Origin: Rotaria macrura | Taxonomy: Eukaryota > Rotifera > Eurotatoria > Philodinida > Philodinidae | Assembly (NCBI GenBank): GCA_900239685.1 | Contig: OENT01000808.1 | Span: 1,718 to 65,717 of the forward strand | DNA length: 64,000 nt | Direction: 5' to 3' | Shown: piece after piece, positions 49,201 through 61,819 of the stretch | Numbering within the stretch: position 1 is the stretch's first letter | Layout: each line of letters opens with the position of its first letter | Notes under the pieces: generated by a model | Seen by the model: the letters and a program-made list of their open reading frames with translations, nothing else | Told to the model about the DNA's origin: nothing | Databases searched by the model: none | Program-made: the position numbers and the translations under genes

Positions 49201-50530
49201 AAAATTGTCAGATTATGAGATTGTATGAGATTATCATCGGATTTTTGTGCAACAAAATCAAAATTATAATCGATTGAAATTTTCCAAATCCAAGATAGTT
49301 TGATTATTAATCAAAGATAATCTTGTAAATCAAGTCTAATTTTGATTAAAGTCAAGCAAAATTCGATTAAAATCAAAATTATACTTGATTTAAAGGATGA
49401 TCTTTGCTTAAAAATCAAATTATCTTGGATTTGGAAAATTTCAATCGATTATAATTTTGATTTTGTTGCACCAAAATCCGATGATAATTTCATAGAATCT
49501 GATAATTTTTCACTGGGTATAGATCTCTGTTTAGCATTATCTACTTGTAGGTTCTGCAGCAAAATCGCTGTGCACCAGTTTTCTCTTTTTTATACGTGTG
49601 TCGTTTTTTCCTAAAACCAACACGAGTAAGATAGAAAAAGTGAAATCCATTATAACCTACACTGTGTAACTCGATAGATAGATAAGTACAGTGCTGATCT
49701 TTCTACAATAAGAAATGACACAGTAAATAATAAGTTTATAAAAGCTAAGCTTGCGAGCAATCTTCCTTTATAAGGACGCGAAAAGTGATTTCAATAAATA
49801 ATGCGAGACACTCATTTTGTCAGAGCTTTTAATACTTTTTCCTTGGTAAAAAAGAGATGATTCGATTAATCCTTTTCGGATTTTCCTCTATTCTATAAAT
49901 CCTTCTTATGAACTATCCTGCAAATCCCAACAGAAGATATCCGCTGATGAGACTTCCTTTTGTGCAACCGTATTATTCTTGTCATTTCCATGCCTGACTT
50001 GATTAAAATTACTTGTTAGGCTTTTCATCCCGTAATCGATTAGTAGTTTTATTCGTCGATATCGATTGCAAATGTTATGGAAATTCGTTTGATTTTACTA
50101 AAAGCTCTCAATATTAGTAAAAAGAAATAGAATTAATCTAATTACGGATTTTATTGTATTGAATACGAGGAATGCAAATCAGGGCCTTACCTGCTTGATT
50201 AGGCAAAATCAAAATAACTACCAATGTGCCTACGGCCATTAGAAAAGTTGTGAGCAAACAAAATGCTACTGTTGGATTGGTAATTAAATTCAACATTCGT
50301 TCGGAACACTTTTCCCTAGGAAATAGTAGTAATGTCTATTCTTGATGCTGAAAGAAACAGACATACATTGCCCTGTGGTACTTGGAATTTTCTTTTTGAT
50401 CGATAATGGTATTGTGATATTTTCTTGCTTTTTTCATATTTGGAATTGAAGTGGTGTTCTTTTTCTCATTAACATCGACGAGAGTATTCTGATGGTTTGA
50501 TCGATCTGTTGATGGATAATTTTTATCCAT
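43276..50530 (-). CDS. Membrane-anchored VCBS/FG-GAP repeat protein, three exons with a 4.4-kb intron (proposed)
   Basis: Proposed exons: 50367-50530, 50191-50315 and 43276-45785. Exon 1 starts at ATG 50530 (MDKNYPSTDRSNHQNTLVDV) and encodes a polar, probably cytoplasmic tail. Exon 2 encodes ERMLNLITNPTVAFCLLTTF then LMAVGTLVVILILPNQ, a clear membrane anchor, so type II topology is likely. Exon 1 to 2 joins in phase (GT-AG, 51-bp intron). Exon 2 ends in phase 1 with donor GTAAGG. Exon 3 begins after TTTTTTCCCTTTGTTACTTAG in the matching phase and carries about 17 VCBS/FG-GAP blocks with DxNxDxxxD loops, predicted outside the cell. The joined protein is about 932 residues. The link between exon 2 and 3 is inference: phase, strand and domain order agree, but the intron is far longer than normal and is filled with transposons. 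The last block is cut by a stop (DFNHDELSDI), so the C-terminus may be damaged. Confidence 0.6.
46340..47751. mobile_element. hAT-like non-autonomous DNA transposon (1412 bp)
   Basis: Perfect 8-bp target duplication AGCCCTAT (46332-46339 and 47752-47759). Terminal inverted repeats are CAGAGGTCCAACCAGGC on the left and the inverse of CAGAGGTCCGACCAGGC on the right; both features are characteristic of the hAT superfamily. Both ends are GC-rich with many GGCCTG/CAGGCC motifs (46350-46470 and 47650-47745), likely transposase-binding sites. The interior is a T-rich repetitive stretch (46600-46800, units like GGATTTTTTC) and AT-rich DNA, with no transposase. It lies in the proposed long intron of the FG-GAP gene. 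Confidence 0.9.
49201..49513. mobile_element. Foldback MITE, about 310 bp
   Basis: The left arm (49201-49310, including ATCATCGGATTTTTGTGCAA and AAATTTTCCAAATCCAAGAT) returns inverted at 49400-49513 (ATCTTGGATTTGGAAAATTT, then TTGCACCAAAATCCGATGAT). Ends approximate AAAAATTGTCAGA / TCTGATAATTTTT. The target duplication is unclear. It also falls within the proposed long FG-GAP intron. Confidence 0.75.
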
Positions 50531-53500
50531 TGGAGCAATCTCAATCTACGAGGAGACAAAAATTAAGAAAAACGCAGTTTTGATATAACAATATGATATT
50601 TTCAAAAGGGCATTATGGAAGTAATAGTTTTTCCCTGTCCATTCAGTAAATTTATAAGCATGCCATTCTAATACTCAATTTAAACGATTCTTCCAGTATT
50701 TGAAAAAATTGTTGAATAAGTTAAGCAGAAAGTAGAAGATTCTAGACGATGAAATATTATTCTATGAAAATAATCGCGAAAATACCACTTTTATTAAAAC
50801 AAATATTGAAACAGATGTTTTGAAAGTATTATTACCCAACTGAGCCAAATGTAGTACAAGAAGGGAAGAATCTTTATAGAAATATATGTCTCACCGTCTT
50901 TGTCACGTTTTATTCTTTAAAGTTTTGTTGGTGTTGTCAAAATGAGTGAAATTTGTTTTCGATGTAGACGTTCAGGTCTATAATCTTAAATGCTTTAACT
51001 AAACTAGTTGTACAATTTTTAAAGAAAGTTTCCAAATCTTGGAAAAGATTTCAGAGTCACCTGTAATTTAGAATGATGTCGCAGATAAGTGCACATGTCA
51101 TTGAGGTTTTACATGAGAAACACACACGGAAGATAATTAAAGAAGTTATCGAAATACATTCTACTGAAAACGTATGTTCTTCTTTTGAATCCATTTCAAA
51201 AACACATCTATTAGAAGAACTTAAGCAAGTATAGTTTTTCTTTCAAGTAAAATGTGAGAGATTGCTTGAATTCCATGAGGTGAAGTTTCGGCATGTTCGA
51301 AAAAAGTCCTTTCCCTTTTTGTCTACATTTTTACACACTTTTTCGAGAATTACCCGTCCAAGACCAGTTAATCATGAATTGATAATATTTTGACAAAATA
51401 AATCTGACAGAGCTCTAAAAAATCAATAGGATTTGTGGAGCTTTGTTGCGAATGATTTCTATTCATAGGCATCATTGAAAAGCATTTTCTGGAAAAATTT
51501 ATAGTACATCAATTAATTCGCTTAGAGACAGCCGATCATCAACTTAAGGTCTAGAAAAAAAGCATTTTCTGGAGGTCGTTCCTTTTGCTGACTCGTCAGA
51601 AAGTGCTAATTTACGGTGGTTAAAAGAATCAATTTGATTCAGTACTACTTGTCGCCTTTTTGGGGCATCCCTATTGGGAATAACTTTATCGCTGAAATAA
51701 AATACAAAAAAGATTAATTATCATCATAAAATCGAAACGAGGAATAAAAAGCAGTTGTTACTGTGCACTGGTTACCTGAAATTCACTCCGATACAAGAAA
51801 AAAGATTTCAAAGAAGAACGTTTTTAAACTCTTTCTTTTCTAATGAATGCTCATTGACAAAATAATGGGTTCAATATAGAGGTAATCTCGAAAATATCAA
51901 CTTCATGAATAATATCTACTACATGATATGGTATCTGGTTAGTATTTACAATTTGATTTTGACGCATAGAAGATATACAGGGTCATAGAATATCGCTTAC
52001 TTTGACCTGCTGCCATTTACGGAGAAAGTTTATCCAGCAGCCAATGTTAAGTTATAGCAGAAGAATATTGTATTTAAAGTCTGAGATTAGAAAAAGTCTC
52101 CATGTGTTATCTTTTTCAAATTTTGTGCCCTTGTATATTTCTGCTCTGCTTAAATTATGGATCACCCCATCAAATAATTTCTCTGATCATGTTTTCAATC
52201 AGCCACAATTTAGATGATAACAGCTAGTGTCTCTCTGTTCTGTGACTTTTTCGAAAATGTTATTTGACTAACTAGACGACTTAAATATCCTATTCATTGT
52301 AAAACAATTGTATGATGAATCGAATTCCACTAACATCAATATGTCCAGGTATTCTTTTCAAACAAAGCATTCATCGCAGTGGTACTCTAGTTTTTTGTTT
52401 TAAATAGCCTTACTCATATGCATGCATTTTGTGACTTACTATAGTATTCGACATATTTTGCCCGTTATTGCATGACTTGAATAGTTTCATACACGCTTTA
52501 TAAATAAGACCAGTTTAAGTCTCGTAATGCTCAGTTTGCTTATGAAGAGAAGAAACTTGTTACTTAAATCATACAAAAATAGTTTTTTTTAATAGTTTTT
52601 CGTTTGTGCGAAATAGACGAATGCAAACTCTATTTGTTTTGGCTTCTGAAGAATGGAGGAGAATATACGCAAACGAAATCGGATCTATTTAAGAAGTGCT
52701 CCGGGAAGCACTATTACCCAAGAAAAAATTCTTCATGCGTCAATACTATACCAGTGTCGATGCATAGGGACGATTTTTGTGAAAAACATGTCCTACTCGT
52801 TGATATAGGTAGCTAGTGCTTACACAAAGGACCCCTCCCCTGGTAGTATCATCCACTGCCTGCCATGGCACCTATCAAAACTGGAATTTGTGTTTGAGGA
52901 AGTGCCATTATCTGAGTCCACATAGATCTTTTTTGATAGCTACGGAATGGTGACAAGATATGAATGAAAATAGGCTGCTTTCAACATTTTTCAAATATCG
53001 CACAGCATCAATTCTATAGAAACAATCTCTTAGCACAATCTAGTGTGCCATTAAAATTTCTAACTCCAATAACTAATGCAGATCTCACCCTTTTTAACTA
53101 CGTAATCGAGATATTTAATGAGCTAATAATCGATAAATTGAAATAAGCCATTAGTGATATGGTTTCACCTTATGGGAAGACAAATCAACTTGCGAAATTT
53201 TGTAAGGTTGCAGCTTTTGAAAAAGAAGCAAAACCCTCTAGCATCCTGTATGAATAAGACATAGAGAGATTGTTGTTGTATGCTCTAAAAAAGAGATTGT
53301 GCTTTAAAATGCTCTTACAGCATTCAAAATGTCTTTGAAACATATTGCTATTATAAAACACCTTTGTTCCGTTTAAAATCGCTCTAAACTCTCCATAAAC
53401 TCTCTATCATAAACCAAACAATAAAGTGTCTTTTGTGACCCATGAAAGTTGGCAGGTGCCATTTCATATCCAGAAATAGTTTGTCCCTGAGTGAAAATCA

Positions 53501-55290
53501 TTCAAAGAAGTACTGAAGTTCGAGTAGTCTTCGATCTATTTGATGAGTATGTGTTCTAGCTGAGAATGGCAGGAGGATAAAAATGGGTTTCAAGCAGAAA
53601 CTCTTCACTCCTACACTTTTAGACAGTACTTTATACAAAAACCTTACTGAATGAAGAAAATTTTTCATGAGTTTAACCTATCTCAATTAATTAAGAAACC
53701 CCTGAAAGTTGTTCTCAATCGGCGCGAATCCTTAATAGTTCGATAAAGTAGTTTTTGTTCAGTGAAAATTTGTAAGTCACGGGCGGCTATCTGTTACAGT
53801 GTCTGGTGGAGTTCAAGACGTCTTACATGTTACCTGTCAGGTTTGGGAGCAGTACATCGAAAAATAAACCTGGTCTGTCGTATTAGTAGACTCCGCCGAA
53901 GCAAGTGTTTTCCAAAATATTTACCCTCTCCACTCCAACACGCCCTGCAGATAGTTTTTCTTAAACATGATGCCTGTTTTGTCATCAATGGTAGAGAACA
54001 TAGGGACCGCTGAAAGATAAACATTTTTCATAGAGCGTGGGGGCTATGGTCCTTGAAAATCTTTCAACACGGTTTATCCTGATTTGTATTTTGACATCAT
54101 TTTGTGTTTCTTAAAGAAATCTAGCTGGCTTCGAAGAATGGTGCGTTCTTATTCGTAAATTCCGGGTCATAATACGTAATATAATAGGCACTGCATAACG
54201 GTAGCAGAGGGTAAAGCCTACTGTGTATAGTTAGTTAATATTTTGGATCAACACTATTTATGTTTTTCTTGTGTCTCGGTTCGCATAGTTTTTTTCTGGA
54301 GGTACAGAATTTCAATTTTATGAAACAGGGCTGACAGACTTAGAACTGATTGAAAAGCAAGATTATTTTTGTAAGAAAGAGCTTATTTGTCGCCCAATTC
54401 TCTACGTTCTGATTTTGTATTTATTGAACGATTTTTCACTTTCAGTATTTTAGTTCATATGAACAAAGTACCTGGTCAAGACTATAGGAACACAAGAAGA
54501 AACGTTTATGGTGTATATTGTGTATTTATCCTATTATGTATCACCAATCTCCTGCAGGCCAAATAGTTTCTTTTTGATTCTGCCTGTTGAAAGATCTATA
54601 ACACATGAAATTCGAATGCAAAAATCAGTACATTGTACTGATGAAATGAATTCAGTGATGATAATATCTAACTACTGATGTGTATAGATGCTTCAAATCA
54701 TATTAACTGAAGAATTATCCTAAAATGAAACTCAAACCTTATTCTATGGATAAGAGCTATTCACTTCTTATGAGATATTTTGTTTTTAAACACGACGGAT
54801 CGAAAAAACTTTTATTAACTGCTATGATTACTACAATAAAAATTACGAATCTCTTGGCAAGACAATTCGAAGAAAACATTTTCTACAGATACTGTGCTAG
54901 AAACGAAAAGTGGATGAGTGATTAGTATACGTGAACCCCCCTGAAAATAACTACAAAAATACAAGCTTGATTATCTTCATTCTTTTGCCTGTTTTCAGCA
55001 ATTACCCGAGGTATTTGCTTTTAAGAAACACTAGATCGTTGCCTGAGTAAGCGGAAAATCTCAATACTCTCTGCTTCCTCATCACTAAGGGATTAATACA
55101 ATAAAACCTATGTTCAACATTATTTATACTACATTTTTTACGATAAAATGTTTCTGTTATAAAACACTAACGGTTACATACCTCATCTACGTGTGACTGC
55201 ATCGTTCACTTATATATGTACTTCTTCACTCTGTTTACGAATTAAGAAATCTGTGTTGCTGATGCGTATTTGTCGTGAATAAATATATTG
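50531..55290. other. No gene recognised
   Basis: AT-rich DNA upstream of the proposed FG-GAP gene start, probably including its promoter, but no element can be pinned down. Scattered short ORFs (for example 53762-54013 on plus) show no domain and no matching splice partners. Confidence 0.45.
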
Positions 55291-55790
55291 CAAGTTATAA
55301 TGGCTGTTCGAAAATCGAGTCACCGATTAGGAATGAAGAAAGCTTCCTAGAATGATTGAGGAAAAATTACACGAGGGAAGATATGGAGAAGAGGCGTCAG
55401 CATAACACTATCTAAAACTATGGAATAGATGATGGAGGCCCGTCATTTATTAAGATAGGTTTTCTCTAGGCAAACTCTATTTTCATTTTAGCAGCACTAT
55501 GAGACGACACACTGCACTTTGTATTGGAGAATGTGTGTCGTTAGTAAAGAATAACAGGAAAGAAGTCAGACTATATACTTAAGCCTAAACCTGTATTGAC
55601 GATCAGAAAATAGTTTGTCTCGACGAATCAAGGAATCCACAGGAATGGAAGACCTTTGATAAACTCATAAAAGAGTGTCCATGAAAATGTGGGGGTCAGG
55701 TATAATAAAAACGGCACAAGTGAGATTTGTTTATTTTTGAACAGTTCTGGCAAACAACCTAAAAATAAAAAACGAAAGAACCTAAGTGTT
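55290..55790 (+). pseudogene. Possible decayed Tc1/mariner-type transposase
   Basis: Fragments in shifting frames are reminiscent of Tc1/mariner/IS630 transposases. QKIVCLDESRN near 55610 is like the second catalytic Asp motif. MKMWGSGIIKTAQVRFVYF near 55680 is like the W-G-G-I strand that follows it. There are many stops, and the termini were not found. This is a weak call from motif resemblance only. Confidence 0.3.
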
Positions 55791-58085
55791 TAAAAACGAT
55801 AATGAGTGATTATATGCTGTGCATGAATAAGGTTTAGGGTTTTCTTTACTGCTCATGTATGATAGCAACCAATTTTCAAAGTCTCTTACACTATAATACA
55901 CTTGGTAAAAACTTCTAAGATTTGTGCATTAAGTTTTACGATTACACTATCTGTCGTTGGATATCAGCAAATGCAATCATAGTATCGAATGTGTCGTATT
56001 TTCTTTGTTGTTTCAAAGCATTTTCTCGTAGTTTTTTACTTCTCAGTGAGCTTTTATTTCGGAGAAAACTAACTTCAATTTAGTTTATCTATTACTACGC
56101 ATTATGTGGTAAAATATTTTAAAAGGAAAAGAAGATCAAGTCAAATCTAGGAAATCAAAAAACATTTGGAAATTGATGACAAAAAACATCTTATTTATTA
56201 TTGCGAAATACATTAGGATCGATGATACTTTTCAAAAATAGAATGGTCGAATTCACATTTCTTAATATGAAAATTCAGATGATCAAAGTAATATTCACCA
56301 TAGAACATAATCTACTTTCACTACTCTAACTAACTGGGAAACATAGTCAACGGTATAATCGCTTTTGTGTTGAAACTATTTACATTTTTTAATTCTAAAC
56401 GGATTATGAATACTGTGAAAAAATTTTGAACAGCTAACTTGATGCTATAAATATAGTCCATTAGTCACGTCTGGCTTTTAAATGAATGCTGGAGTTCTCT
56501 CAGGAACACTAAAAAAATTGATTTTCGAAATTCGATTGTCGACTTGAAAATATACATATAAATACATCTCAGTGAGAATATTGTTTTATTTTTTCCATCA
56601 GATCTTGGATTCTATTTGCACGATTTAAAATACATATTTTCACGATCGTAGAGTCTGACGATTGAAACAATATACAGGTCTGAAACGTCTAGAAAAGTTA
56701 CTACCATTTATGCATGGTTCTATGTAAAGGTTCAAAAGCCGATTCGAAAATGAATTTTTCTAATCTTCCTGGGGCAATCTTAGGATCCATTAACAATCAT
56801 GTTCTACAAAGAGACTGTTCTTTCAACATTAACTTAACTAACCAAAAGTTTTTTCCGGTTTTCACAACTCTGTTGGAAAGTCATAATGTAAAACGTTTCA
56901 GCACAAAAGCGATTGAACGATTGATTGTCTTTAATCGTTAGTTGAACTGTTGTTACAAAGCAGTAGCATGGGCAAGTGATCATTCGAGAGAGTACTATCA
57001 ATAATAAGCGATACGTAAGCGAATACTTCCTTGACGGATTCCAAGAAGGGGACAATATTAGGTTAAGTTCTTATCTTTGTATAAAACAGTTGGTAAGTGG
57101 CAGAGGACAATGCGATGCCGCAATAATAATAGCAATTTTTAAAAACCATTGCAGAACAGGTGGGTGGCTCGAGAATAGTTCAATTCTGAAGCCTCTGGGT
57201 TATCACGTGACACGTAATGAGGTATAGCATTTGCATTGTTCAGACTAAATAATACAGTACATTCATAATTACCTTGAAATAATACAGAAAGCCGACCGAA
57301 GTCGAAAAACAAGGAATGAATGTGAACAAGAAACTAAATTGAAGAGCACACTTTTCTAATATTTCTTTACAATGATGATCACTGAAGCATATACGTAATT
57401 TTTTATATGGACGAAAATGACAAGGAATTAAAAAGACGAATCTCGAAACAATAGTTTATTGTCTTACAAGAAGAGAAAAAACATATTAGTTACAGTATAA
57501 AACAAAAGGATACGTATGCATGGATCATCTCGAATATAATAGTCCGCTTCGCACAAGTAATTCGATATGACAACCTATAAACATGTCATTTTTGCCTTTC
57601 GTTTAATAGGCAGACGTCATTTGCTGATATTTTCTAACGATTAAAGAGAGAGTGAAAGAAATGCGCACACATCAGCTTGATAATGATGTTAAGATGTATC
57701 CATGTGTTTAAATTTCACAATTCATTGCTTTTCTTAATATATGACTGTAATAATAATAAAAACAGAAATCATTATGATCGGTTACTCTAGATAACATATA
57801 AATTTTGTTTCTTGTTTTGTAAATAGTCTTTTTCATCAAGCATGAAGCATCCCTGTGAGCATGCACCTCTTTGAGGAACAGGGTAATTTAAGAACCATAA
57901 GTACTACTAGTCAAGTGATTTAACATGAAGCGATTTGAAGAATAGTAGTATCATGAAAGCAAGAACAAAAAAAATTAAAGAACTAAGTCGAGAGACTAGA
58001 TCGTAACGCGAAGAGCAAAGATAATAAAAGACAACTAAACAGGAGGAAAAAGAATAAACCTTTTTTTTCTAGTTAAGAAGCCCAT
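55791..58085. other. No gene recognised; two unassigned short ORFs
   Basis: AT-rich stretch. Open frames at 56714-56941 and 56976-57227 (+) of 75 and 83 residues have moderately complex composition but no recognised domain, and may be remnants of one decayed gene. Confidence 0.35.
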
Positions 58086-58200
58086 TGATGTGTGATAAAC
58101 AGTAATAGCTTTCTCCGTTGTTTTTATTTTTAATTGTATGCTAACGTTTCGACGTTGAATAACGTGTTCTTCAGACAATAGTTAAAATATAAATAGCCAT
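58086..58200 (-). repeat. Fragment related to the 22-kb foldback arms (hammerhead-like core)
   Basis: On the minus strand the order is CTGAAGA, a stem-loop (ACGTT...AACGT), then CGAAACGTTAGC, followed by A/T-rich sequence. This is the same arrangement as in both arms of the element at 22117-22660 and like terminal sequences of Penelope-type elements. It is a single copy, upstream of the LINE. Confidence 0.5.
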
Positions 58201-58372
58201 TCCTCTCTTTACACGCTATCGATAAGACGTATATCTAGAAAATTTCTCTTTCCGTGCTTACTTTGTAAGACCAACAAGTACAAAAAAAAGCTTTATAAAT
58301 CAGAAACCTTTATACTCAAGTATTATTTATATTTAAAGAAAAATAATTCTTGGATTCATCAGTTGAATTGTC

Positions 58373-59292
58373 ATGCCGCCAAAAAGAGGCGGTAGTGTTC
58401 GCGACGAAAAAAAGGTCTACAAGATCACTCAAGGACAATTACGCCGACCACGAATACTTCACAACAGACTAGAATTGTAGAAGAAAAACGACAAACAACA
58501 AATACAAAAATTGAATTTGGAGTTGTATCATTGATTATCGAAGTCGAATCATTTAAAAAAGTAAAAATGAACGATTTTATCAAAAATCACCTGCCTGGTG
58601 TTAAAGTCAAGAACATACAAATAAATCGTCCAAATACATTTACACTATATACAAGCGACGCTAAATCATTTAATAGACTACTGAACGAATTAATATCCAG
58701 TATACAAATAAACGAAAACCAACATTCTTCAATTTACATTCCTAAAACTATACAACGAATACTGGAAAATAATAAAGAAGCATGTGTCAAGAAGGTCGAT
58801 CAGAAAATTATTGATGATGACATCAAACGAGCTTTAGATGATCAAGGTCTTAAATACGATAAAATAACTCGTATAATAAATAAAGATAAGATTCCAACAA
58901 AAACAATAAAAATAAATTTCACAGATTCAACAAATAGAGATTTATTTTTGAAACTAGGTTTGCAAATTGATTCGATGTATTTTCCTGTGGAAGCCGCAAA
59001 TCATAACAACAAACCATCTCAATGCTACAAATGTTTGAAATTTGGTCATGTAGCAAAGTACTGTAGAGCCGATAATCAAATTTATTCTAGATGTGGAGGC
59101 ACAAATTACAAATATGATAATTGTCCCAATGTTAATCAAAATCCTATATGTTGTAATTGCAAAGGAGGACACATTGCAACATCCATCGATTGTCCGAAAT
59201 ATAAAGAATATCAAGAAAAAATACAAAAGACAATAGATCAATACTCAACATCAACTAAACAGGTGAAGTCAACACATACATGTCCAAACTAG
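58373..59292 (+). pseudogene. LINE ORF1 (gag-like, CCHC zinc knuckles)
   Basis: ATG at 58373 (MPPKRGGSVRDEKKVYKITQ) with one frameshift near 58450 into the long open frame that continues to 59292. The middle (TKTIKINFTDSTNRDLFLKL) resembles the RRM-like part of such proteins. Zinc knuckles follow: CYKCLKFGHVAKYC is intact (C-x2-C-x4-H-x4-C), a second is degenerate (RCGGTNYKYDNC lacks the His position), and a third reads CCNCKGGHIATSIDC. The protein would bind element RNA and act as a nucleic-acid chaperone. A further open stretch (59374-59715) may be its C-terminal extension after the stop at 59290. Confidence 0.8.
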
Positions 59293-61512
59293 AATAATAA
59301 TGAAGAGTTCCCGATCCTCCAAAGTCCAGATAAATTAGATCAAACCCAAATCATCGAAACAATTACGGAAAAAATGATGATGATCGTGGAACAAGCTACA
59401 CAAAGAATCTTCAACACATTTAGTCAAAGATTCGAGATGTCGACAAATCATCTCAGTAAGAAATTCAACATTGAGATCGAAGACATACTTATGGAAGAAC
59501 AAAACAAGCAAGAATCGAAAATTAACAAGAAACAATCAAGTCATCAACAGAAAGTAATACAAGAGCTAGCATTTGAAAATACTCAAACGAAACATGCTAG
59601 TCATACATCAACGCCGACTAACAGCTCTAAACAGAAATATATTTCACCAAGTAGTTCATCAGACAAACCTGTTAACACAATCAAAGATCAATTACACCAA
59701 TCCATTAATGATTAACATTATGCATTGTAATGTCACATCAATCAAAAAAAACAAAGATGAAATATATGCACGTTTTAAGAAATTCGATATTCTTTCAATT
59801 AATAGAACAAATCTAAAAGCAGAACATCTCTTCTCTCTCACAGGATAAAAAAATCTTTAGAAATGATAGACAGGATCGGCTAGGTGGCGGTGTATTACTT
59901 GCAATACGGGACAACATTAAATGTAATGAAAAATATAACAAAACAATCGGTGATAATGAAGCAATTGCTGTACAAATAGAAACTTTAAATGGCCATTTTC
60001 TTATAGCATCGATCTATATACTACCAAATGCTAACCTTCAACTTGAATTATTCGAACACCTGTAAAACTTAGATAACAACTGTCTTATTCTCGGCGATTT
60101 GAATGCCGCACTCCAATCTATGGGATCCAGTAAAACAAATACTAAAGGTCTCCAACTACAACAAGTACTCAATGAAGGCTACCTTCAATGTATAGATAAT
60201 GATCTTACTACTTATACAAGAAATAATTATGAAGAAAAAATCGACTGGATCCTTGCTAGCCAACCCATCAATTTATTCATTAATTATGTTGAAACACAAG
60301 CACCAATTGGGCTGAAAGAAGATCATAAACCACTAACCTTCAGTTTGAATATGTCTGCTGATGCAAAACCTAAATCTCCTCGTTTATTCTTGAATTTTAA
60401 ATCAGCTAATTGGAAATTGTATCGAACCACATTAAATGCTCTTCTAAACCAAATAGATTTGAAAAATCCAATTACTATATATCAACGCATTAAATCATAT
60501 GTTACAGCACTCACCGATTGTATTGTCGCAGCAGCTAAATTAGCAATTCCGTTGACCAATAGAACATCGCAAAACTCCAAAATTTCAAAACGTACTAAGA
60601 AACTTATTGAATGCAAAGATCGAGCATACAGGCAATGGAAAAAAACTAACAATGATGAAGACAAAAAAGAATATTATAAAAGCAGAGAATTCTTGACAAA
60701 TTCTCTTCGGAACGATCGTATTGAAAGAATCAATCGAATGATGCCATCATTAAGTACAAGAAAGATGGATTCCTCAAAACTATGGAAATCCGTTCGCAAA
60801 TTCCATAGCAAAAAAACAAAACAGTCATACTTAGGTGATTTGATATATCAAAACACTATCGCCAATACCGACCACGACAAAGCCAATCTATTTGCAAACT
60901 ATTTTGAAAATGAAGTTTTTGTTGAAAAGCCTAATCAGATGCCATTTCATGAGCAAGTTAAAAAACAAACGGAAATAATTAAAGGGAAACTAAAAAGACA
61001 AACGAATAAAATGAAACCATCTCCAATAGTTGCCAAAGAATTTAAAGCAGTACTCAAACAGCTTCCTAATAGTTCACCAGGTTTAGACAACATTCACAAT
61101 CGCTGCCTTAAAAATTATACAACGCTACTAATACAACATCTTGTAAAGATATTCAACGCAGTGATCGATATTGGTCATATTCCAAATATCTGGAAAAATG
61201 CCAACATCATTCTGATTCTTAAACCAAAAAAGGATAAAAAACAACCTTCCAGCTATCGACCAATTAGTTTATTAAGTTGCACTGGAAAGGTCTTAGAGAA
61301 AATTATCAAACAAGGAATGTTCAAAGAACTAAATCAAAGAAATATTTTACCAATACATCAAGCCGGTTTTCGAGCACACAAAAGTACTATGTACAATATT
61401 ATTCGATTACAACGTTTTGCTCGAGAATAACTCGACAAAAGGCAACACTCAGCAGTTATATTCTTTGATATCAAAGCAGCATTTGATACCGCATGGTTTG
61501 AAGGATTGTAAG

Positions 61513-61682
61513 CTTCTGATGGACATGCAGTGAAAGAATGAAAGGAAAGGAAAGGAAAAAGCTGACCTTCGTGGGAATCGAACCCACACCTCCTGCTATC
61601 TGGGCAGTTGTCCTAAGCCAATTAGACTAGAAGGCGCAATAGAATGCTAAGTGAGTGTCCAAGTGATTTTATCATGGACGCT
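61513..61682. mobile_element. Small insertion (about 175 bp) with 8-bp TSD carrying a tRNA-like sequence
   Basis: AAGGATTG occurs at the left junction (about 61502-61509) and again at the right junction (about 61688-61695). Skipping from one copy to the other restores the LINE codons (...WFEGL then IYKLF...), confirming an insertion with an 8-bp duplication. Inside is a tRNA-like sequence on the minus strand. On that strand it is followed at once by TTTTT and a CTTTCC-repeat tail, as in a Pol III transcript end. It could be a SINE or a small DNA element; no clear terminal inverted repeats were seen. Coordinates are approximate by a few bases. Confidence 0.7.
61563..61636 (-). tRNA. tRNA-like sequence, anticodon uncertain (probably pseudo or SINE head)
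   Basis: Folds as a 74-nt cloverleaf. The acceptor CGCCTTC/GAAGGTC has a mismatch at the first pair and a G-T at the second. The D arm is GTCT/GGAC. The anticodon stem is roughly ACTGC/GCAGG with loop CCAGATA. The T arm GTGGG-TTCGATT-CCCAC is perfect. The B box GGTTCGATTCC and a T run after the 3' end indicate Pol III character. Position 33 is C instead of the invariant U, and the loop would read AGA, which does not suit a short-variable-arm tRNA, so it is probably not a working tRNA. Confidence 0.6.
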
Positions 61683-61819
61683 AACAAGGATTGATATATA
61701 AATTATTCAATCTACGAGTACCACATTATTTTATTTCTTATATTATATCTTTTCTTGATCAACGAACTGCCTCAATAGAAATAGAAAACACATTATCAAG
61801 ACAATTTACTCTAAGAAGA

